Source: Tetrastigma voinierianum
Taxonomy: Eukaryota; Streptophyta; Magnoliopsida; Vitales; Vitaceae
Assembly: GCA_016808115.1 (NCBI GenBank)
Contig: JAEQBH010009496.1
Coordinates: 20,273 to 84,272, forward strand
Length of the DNA: 64,000 bases
Direction: 5' to 3'
Shown here: one piece after another, positions 58,344-64,000 of the stretch
How positions within the stretch are numbered: the stretch's first letter is position 1
Layout of the letters: every line of letters starts with the position of its first letter
Made by a program: the position numbers and the translations under genes
The notes under the pieces: model-generated
What the model saw: the letters and a program-made list of their open reading frames with translations, nothing else
What the model was told of the DNA's origin: nothing
Database searches by the model: none

Positions 58344-59586
58344 GCGTTTTAAAGGTAATATGTTACTCTTTCTACTTAGAAAAGTAGAATATTATTTTTA
58401 TAAGTTATCATAAAAGTAAACATAAAAAACTCATGTTTGAAAGCATATTATCACCGAACATATAGGTAAGATGGTTGAGATATCTAAATGAAAACCCCAA
58501 TCAATGATCTCGAGTTGACCGAAAAATGTAATTATGTTGTTGGTATAAGCTTTATACGTCTTTGTAATAATTCCCCTGGCTTTCGTATAGGGATTAATTC
58601 GGTATGTTGCTAACAGATATGTCGTATATATATATGGAAACGCTTTCAGAACCACGAGGATCCATCGTATGCCTAAAAGGGCATTTAAGAGCAACTCAAT
58701 AGGAATTCATAAAGAAATAGAATTAATCAAATGTCATTTTGCAGCCCTAAATAGTGTTTGTACTTACTTGAGCGGTGTTTTCTTTCCGATTATAGGTCTT
58801 AGAAATGGGATCTTGTTTAATAATTTAATGTTTTTTGACCAAAAATATAATTAAAACACTCGAATATGAGATGGAATATAGCGGATTAAGAGGAGCAGTA
58901 GCCACCCGACCTTCTTTGCCCAGTATACCGATTCTCTGTGAGGATTCTTGATATGTCGAAACCACGGATAGCATTTTAATATACGATCTGGCGCCGTTAG
59001 GCGTGATTTTTAGTCGTTGAGATGTCGTTTAACGGTTGTGGGATGGCCTTTTTTGATATGGCTCGGGTTGGGTTGCTCTAACCCAATTGGATATATATAT
59101 TTCAAAGTTGGCCATTTACAACTAAGGTGATTTGAAATGTTTGAAAACATATTACGGTCAAGGGGCCGGTGCATTTGACCCCATTGAAATTTAAAAAAAA
59201 AAAAATCCATTTTATAACTAAGGTGATTCGAACTAGAATCATACCCTTTGCTCCCACCGAAAATTATAAGAATTAAATCATAGAACTAAAACCTCTTTTA
59301 TATTTTTATTTTTTACTCACTGGTTTTAAATCCTGGCTGCTCCATTGACTGTCAATACAAATAAAAAAATAAAAAAAAAATAAAAAATAAAAAAACAAAC
59401 AAATACTCTCTAATTGAATAATGTTTTCACTTAATTATTATAATACAATCATCTTTTGTGAGCATGAAATTAATCACAAATCATAAAGTGATAGAGAGAG
59501 AAAAACATCTTCATTTTCACCCATCATAAAATCGATTTTATTACGAGTTTTGGACGTATATAATTTATTTTGAAAAAAAAAAAACC
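58344..59586. other. AT-rich intergenic DNA
   Basis: No recognisable gene, RNA or repeat beyond short A/T runs (for example near 59,190 and 59,360-59,400). Confidence 0.5.
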
Positions 59587-59797
59587 AAAATAAGTTGAAA
59601 TTCAAAATAATGCCCAAACTATTGTATGAATAGTAATACCGTAGTTACTTACTGCGGTATTGAAATTTCTTTTATCTTAATACCCGTAATTAATGACTGT
59701 AGCAATGTAAATGTTTTAAATTTTTTTTAAGTTAATCACAATTTTCCAAATAAAAGACGTACAAATTTGGGCATTATTTCTAATTTTAACCTATTTT
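59587..59797. mobile_element. MITE-like inverted repeat
   Basis: The left end 'aaaataagttgaaattcaaa' with 'ataatgcccaaa' is mirrored at the right end as 'tttgggcattatttctaatt' with 'ttaacctatttt'. Inner 'ataccgtagttactt' and 'actgcggtat' are also self-complementary. About 211 bp, with no coding capacity. Confidence 0.7.
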
Positions 59798-61318
59798 AAT
59801 AATTTTGTTCAAAATAACCTAAATATGTCACAAACTCTTTTATTACAATGTCCGGAACAAGTCTCGGATGTTATTAATTACACAACAATTAACTCTTATT
59901 TTATTTCATTTAGTTACTCCATGCTCCACTGTCTCCTTCTTCCTTTAGACACAATGCTTTGGGTTTATCTGCACACATTCAAGGAAACAAAAAAAAAAAA
60001 AAAAACAAAAATTAAATAAATAAAAAGAAAAACACATCAGCTTTACCTCAATGAATATGGTGTGTTTTTTTTTTTAACATTATATATTTGTTTAATTACT
60101 AATTTTCCCTACAAGGATTTGATCTTTTGATATTAATGCTTAATTGGTTTGAAGTTGGTGGCGTTTTTTTTGGATCCCGAAAAGTATTAAGGAAATAAAA
60201 TATAAATGATAAGTTAAAGGAAAGAAAATATGGATTAAAATTTAATAAACTAATTTTATATATTTATTAAAACTCATTTTATTTATTTTTATGCTTTTGT
60301 CTATTATATTATATAAAGACTAAGAAAATTAAAAATATGTAATATTTTCTTTTATATTTTTTTAGTGAAATCAAACACAAGAAAAATCATTTTCTTATTA
60401 TTAATTTTCTTTTCTTATTATTTTTTGGATTCCAAACGGAGTCTCGTAAAGTTCTCGAAGGATTTATCCTAGATTAGTCAATGTATGCATAAACTTACTG
60501 ACGCCATTTTATTGATAGATAGAAAAATGGAAGAAAATAAAATATAAATTTAAACTTAATAAATTAATTCTATATGTTTATTAAAACTCATTTTATTTGT
60601 TTATCTTTTTTACATAAGGACTAAAAAAATTTAAAATACAAAAACTTTGAGGAAAATTTTAATATATATTTAATTTTTTTTAATATATATTTTATATTAT
60701 GATAAATACATCTCATGTCGGATATTAAAGAACTGGTAAACCATTTATTATATAGAGTATGAAACACCTTGACTGTGGTAAGGCGTTTTAAGCCGTGAGG
60801 GTCAAGCCCAGACACGAAGCGGGATAATATCTATATGATTGGTGAGGTCGTTCTGAAATGGTATCGTAACGAGTTCGAGAACTGATGTGGGGGTTTGTTC
60901 TGTTTGACTATAAAGTGTTGTGCTATATTTTCTGAGGTCATGGGACGCGGCGGGACGTTATGTCTACGTAAGGGGTGTTTATTCACATCCCGGCAATGCA
61001 GGATAGAGGAGCTTCGGCCATTATATAATTATTGGCACCTCAGCTTTTGTGTTTAAAAGTCGTAGAACCTTCTGGCAAAAGCAGGCAATATACACATAGT
61101 TTTATCGGGTTATCATTTTTATTTTTCTAATACTTTTTGGATAGGTTTCAGACATAACCTTACACAAGAACTTTTTTCTTTTATATATTTTTTTAATGTG
61201 AAATGAAATATGAGAAAATCATTCATTCTTATTTTTCTCCCTTAGTACTTTTCATATGGGTTTTAGACTGAGCTAGCCTTATCGGGACAATTTACCCGTA
61301 ATAGGTAATTTAGAGGAC
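59798..61318. other. AT-rich intergenic DNA with a diverged direct repeat
   Basis: No supported gene. 60,229-60,345 and 60,535-60,640 are related ('taataaa(c/t)taatt', 'ttattaaaactcattttatt', then 'gactaa(a/g)aaa(a)tt'), a diverged ~110 bp direct duplication about 305 bp apart. No other structure was recognised. Confidence 0.5.
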
Positions 61319-61542
61319 TCAGTGAATTAATCGATATATTGCATCAGCTACAAAGCGGCTATCTTGGACGCAATCGGTGTCGCACTTCATCGCGAAGAGG
61401 TGCCGCCGTTGCCTTCGGACTGGCAGTCTTCGCTGCACTTCTCGAAACAAGACTTGCAACTATAGTCTCAGCCTGCCTGATTTGCCCAGGCTGCCAAGAC
61501 CATGATGAACATGAGAAAGACTGAAACTATTTTCTTGGCCAT
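61319..61542 (-). pseudogene. Ole e 6-like pollen-allergen family peptide, frame-broken
   Basis: From the ATG at 61,542 the minus strand encodes a signal peptide ('MAKKIVSVFLMFIMVLAAWA'), then an in-frame TGA after 'NQAG'. The same frame continues 'DYSCKSCFEKCSEDCQSEGN' and stops again. A one-base shift then gives 'MKCDTDCVQDS', ending at TGA (61,319). CxxxCxxxC and a final MKCDTDC are hallmarks of the small Ole e 6-like cysteine-rich pollen proteins, about 50 mature residues, of unknown biochemical role. The region between the halves has lost the fourth conserved cysteine. Two lesions in 220 bp suggest a pseudogene, but consensus errors would look the same. Confidence 0.7.
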
Positions 61543-63012
61543 TTTCTCGTCTAGGGTTTTTTTTTTTTTTTTTTGGATTCTTCTTCCTTTCTATTGAGTT
61601 GGGAAGTTTGAATGAAGGTTGATGATGATGGTGGGTATTTATTATTTAAGGGTGGTGGAGATGTTTTTTTTTGGGTGGGGGAAGGATTGAAAGTAGGAGA
61701 ATTGGAAGGGTGTTTTACTAAAACAGAGTCCATTTTCATTAACGTTGGAAGAAATAGTCTTTGATTGCTAAATAAAGTGGTATGCCCATTTGACCCACCA
61801 TGACTCAAAGCATTTTTTGAGTCATAAGAGTTGTCTTGTTTGTTTTCAAAAAACATGTTTTGAAAAGGTTCAAGAAAACAGTTTTAGTATATATGAAACT
61901 GTTTTATAAAAAATATATAGTAGTTTTTAAAGTTAAAAAAAAGTTGTTCACTTGCATAACTCAATTGGTTAAAGCGTTCAAGTCTCAATAGAGACAGCAA
62001 TACACCACAAAGAAAACGATTTTATTAAATCTTTTTGAAAATGAATACATTCTTTATTTTTATTGAATTTTTTTAAAACTTATATATTTGATATTTTAGT
62101 CTACGCATTTAATATTATTATTATAACTATGATTTTAGTTTATGTAGCATATTGATGACCATTGGTTTGAGAACAGTATCGTCGCTAGGAAATGATGATA
62201 TGCAATGAAAAAGAAATGAAAACGTAGATATTGTGACATAACAATTTTATGGAGGAATGAAATGATGGAAATGTGAATTTGAGTGGTCTGACTATTGAAT
62301 TTGACAAATGATTTTGGATTTTTTTCTCTTTGGATTTTTGTGTTATGAAAATCAAAACACACCATAAGAAGAAAATCCATATCCACTAAAACCAATGATT
62401 CATATTGATATAATAATTAAAATTAAAATTAGTTATTAAAATTTTTATTTATTCCAAAGAGTTTACTGCAATTTAGGGCCAGTTAATTGGATTGGTCAAG
62501 TTAGAGGCTTGATGGGTGACCTAATTCAACAAATATATAATTTGGTTTATTGACATCTATTCACTTATAACTAGGATAAAAAATTTTAAATAGCAAAAAA
62601 AAATAAATTTATATATTTTAAAATTTTAAAATTAAATAACTATTATTATATAGAATAATTTATTTTAAAAATATTATAAAGAAGAAAATCATCCTTAAAA
62701 TAATTGAAAACTAATTTTAAAAATTAGTACCAATTCTTTGTGGGTTTTTCTTTTCTTTTTCAATGTTGCCGAAGCATTTGAGAGAGCTGTGGCTACAGTT
62801 GGAGCTATCCTACATTAATAAATAACAATCCGTTCCTGCAGGCTGCAAGCTGTTTATCCTACAGACAAACAAAGCTCTTAATCTTTGTCAGAAATACCAA
62901 ATGGCTCCTTTTCTTGTCTCTCAAGTGACTACTCTCTTTTCTCCAATGTTCTCACCTGAAGTGTCAAAGAGGAAGAGAGGGAAGAGGAGAGAAAGAAAGA
63001 AGGGTTGCAGAG
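61543..63012. other. Intergenic region, shared upstream DNA of two divergent genes
   Basis: No gene found. It includes a T-run at 61,556-61,575, a TATA-like 'tatttattattt' at 61,637 suitably placed upstream of the minus-strand Ole e 6-like gene, and AT-rich DNA. 'cataactcaattggttaaagcg' at 61,957 looks like a tRNA A-box relic, possibly a SINE fragment. 62,950-63,012 is purine-rich and is the probable 5'UTR of the proteasome gene. Confidence 0.5.
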
Positions 63013-64000
63013 ATGGAGTGTGTTTTCGGATTGGTCGGTGACGGCTTCTTGCTAATTGGTGGCTGACACGTCAGGCCCGTACGCATCTCGTTCTAAATCC
63101 AACGAGGACAAGATCATGGTCCTTGATTCTCATAAGCTCTTGGGCGCTAGCGGCGAAAGCGGCGACAGGTCTGTTTTTTTTTTTTTCTCTGATCGGAATT
63201 TTCTGTTTGGTTTGTGGGAAAACAGGGGCGAAATTTTGAATCTCGTTTCCATTATTTTGGATGTTAGGCGAGTCGGCTAAAGTGAGCGAAAAAGTCTTGA
63301 TTTTTCCCTGCTTTTCCGCAAAAACAATAACAGGATGGTTGATGTGATTTATTTATTTTTAAGTTTTGTTGTTAATGTTTTTTTTGGTTTGCAAGAGCTC
63401 AGTTTACGAATTTTTATACAGAAGAATGTGGCGTTGTATCAGTTCCGTAACGGGATTCCGTTGACGACAGCTGCCGCCGCGAATTTCACTCGAGGAGAGC
63501 TTGCTACTGCGTTGCGGAAGGTAATGCTTTGGAGAATAATGGTTTGATTTTGCTAGTTATGTGTTTATTAGGGTTTGGAGATATTTAGGATTTAGGGGTT
63601 GGATCAATTTTTGTTCTGATTTTTTGGTCGTTGTTGACTTGTTGTTACTGGTTTTGAGGTAGTGATGATGTTTTAGACTCTACTTGTTGTGTAATATGAT
63701 ATAATTAGAAACGAAACATGGCACAAATGATAGGTTTGAGCTTTTTTCTTAATTTTCTTCTTTTAATTATGTCTGGGTTTGGACTCTTTTACAATTTTGT
63801 GAAACCTGATTTTCTATGTGTTCAAGTTTGATCTGGTGTGGTTCTTCATTTAGTGGTGCGTGTGATGTTGTTAGAAGTGAAGTTCTTCATAAATTGATAA
63901 ATTTGGCCCTTTTTTTTTTCTTATTCTTCTTTTAATTGTGTTTGGTTTTGGATCTGTTAAGTCTGCATTTTATTTGATTTAGAGGCTTCATTTGATGTGG
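63013..64000 (+). CDS. PBD1: 20S proteasome subunit beta type-2 (PBD), first two exons
   Basis: Encodes beta-4/PBD, a non-catalytic beta-ring subunit of the 20S proteasome in cytosol and nucleus. Exon 1 (63,013-63,168) starts 'MECVFGLVGDGF', and its end, in another frame, reads 'KSNEDKIMVLDSHKLLGASG' then 'ESGDR', with a donor at 63,169. Exon 2 (63,396-63,520) carries 'QKNVALYQFRNGIPLTTAAA' and 'ANFTRGELATALRK', with a donor GTAATG. The rest lies beyond the window; 63,521-64,000 is intron. Exon 1 has at least one extra base after 'GFLLI' plus further slips before 'KSNED', so it cannot be translated through, although the family is strongly conserved. Which paralogue (PBD1 or PBD2 type) cannot be told. 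Confidence 0.9.

Noticed and set aside
61953..62010. tRNA A-box-like 'cataactcaattggttaaagcg', possible SINE head
   Set aside because: No matching B box at the usual distance and no clear poly(A)/short-repeat tail. Kept only as a remark.

Overview
The window is plant nuclear DNA, almost certainly from a seed plant and probably a woody eudicot. It carries spliced genes with GT-AG introns, seed-storage vicilins, a nuclear gene for a mitochondrial ribosomal protein, a proteasome subunit gene, a defensin-like peptide gene and many plant LTR retrotransposons. The species cannot be named from the sequence alone. Conserved genes contain many one-base insertions and deletions, so either the consensus is error-rich or several loci are decaying. 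Reading-frame breaks below should be read with that in mind.

Layout. 1-5,360: 3' part of a Tat/Grande-like Ty3-gypsy element (plus strand), with internal tandem repeats, an antisense extra ORF of the Transposase_28 ('putative gypsy type transposon') family, and a diverged LTR. 5,721-12,818: a second gypsy element (minus strand) with two ~2.2 kb LTRs and only a remnant of pol. 12,833-13,742: the 5' part of a vicilin gene (copy 3), cut off in exon 2 by that element. 13,760-38,505: a large Tat/Grande-like element (minus strand) with gag, RT, RNase H and integrase remnants at 37.1-33.1 kb, tandem repeats, and an antisense Transposase_28 ORF at 15.9-18.3 kb. A chromovirus-type gypsy element (19,045-32,670, plus strand) is inserted inside its tandem repeats. 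The 5' LTR of that inner element is itself split by a ~4 kb TG-start insertion (20,496 to ~24,487), probably a solo LTR.

38,860-54,720: a tandem segmental duplication. Each block holds a vicilin gene followed by a mitochondrial ribosomal protein L24 gene, all on the minus strand. Block A (38.9-46.1 kb) is badly decayed and block B (46.7-54.7 kb) is better kept. Both contain TRIM miniature retrotransposons; block B also has a MITE and a long AT microsatellite. 54,960-64,000: AT-rich intergenic DNA with MITEs, an intact two-exon defensin-like gene (57,077-57,866, plus), a broken Ole e 6-like pollen-allergen gene (61,319-61,542, minus), and the first two exons of a 20S proteasome beta-type-2 (PBD) gene from 63,013.

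The least expected structure is an array of about 25-30 short hairpins (22.0-24.0 kb) inside the nested insertion. The stems differ between copies but stay paired, and the best copies are capped by cUNCGg-type tetraloops on the plus strand. This looks like selection or templating for RNA structure rather than an ordinary minisatellite.
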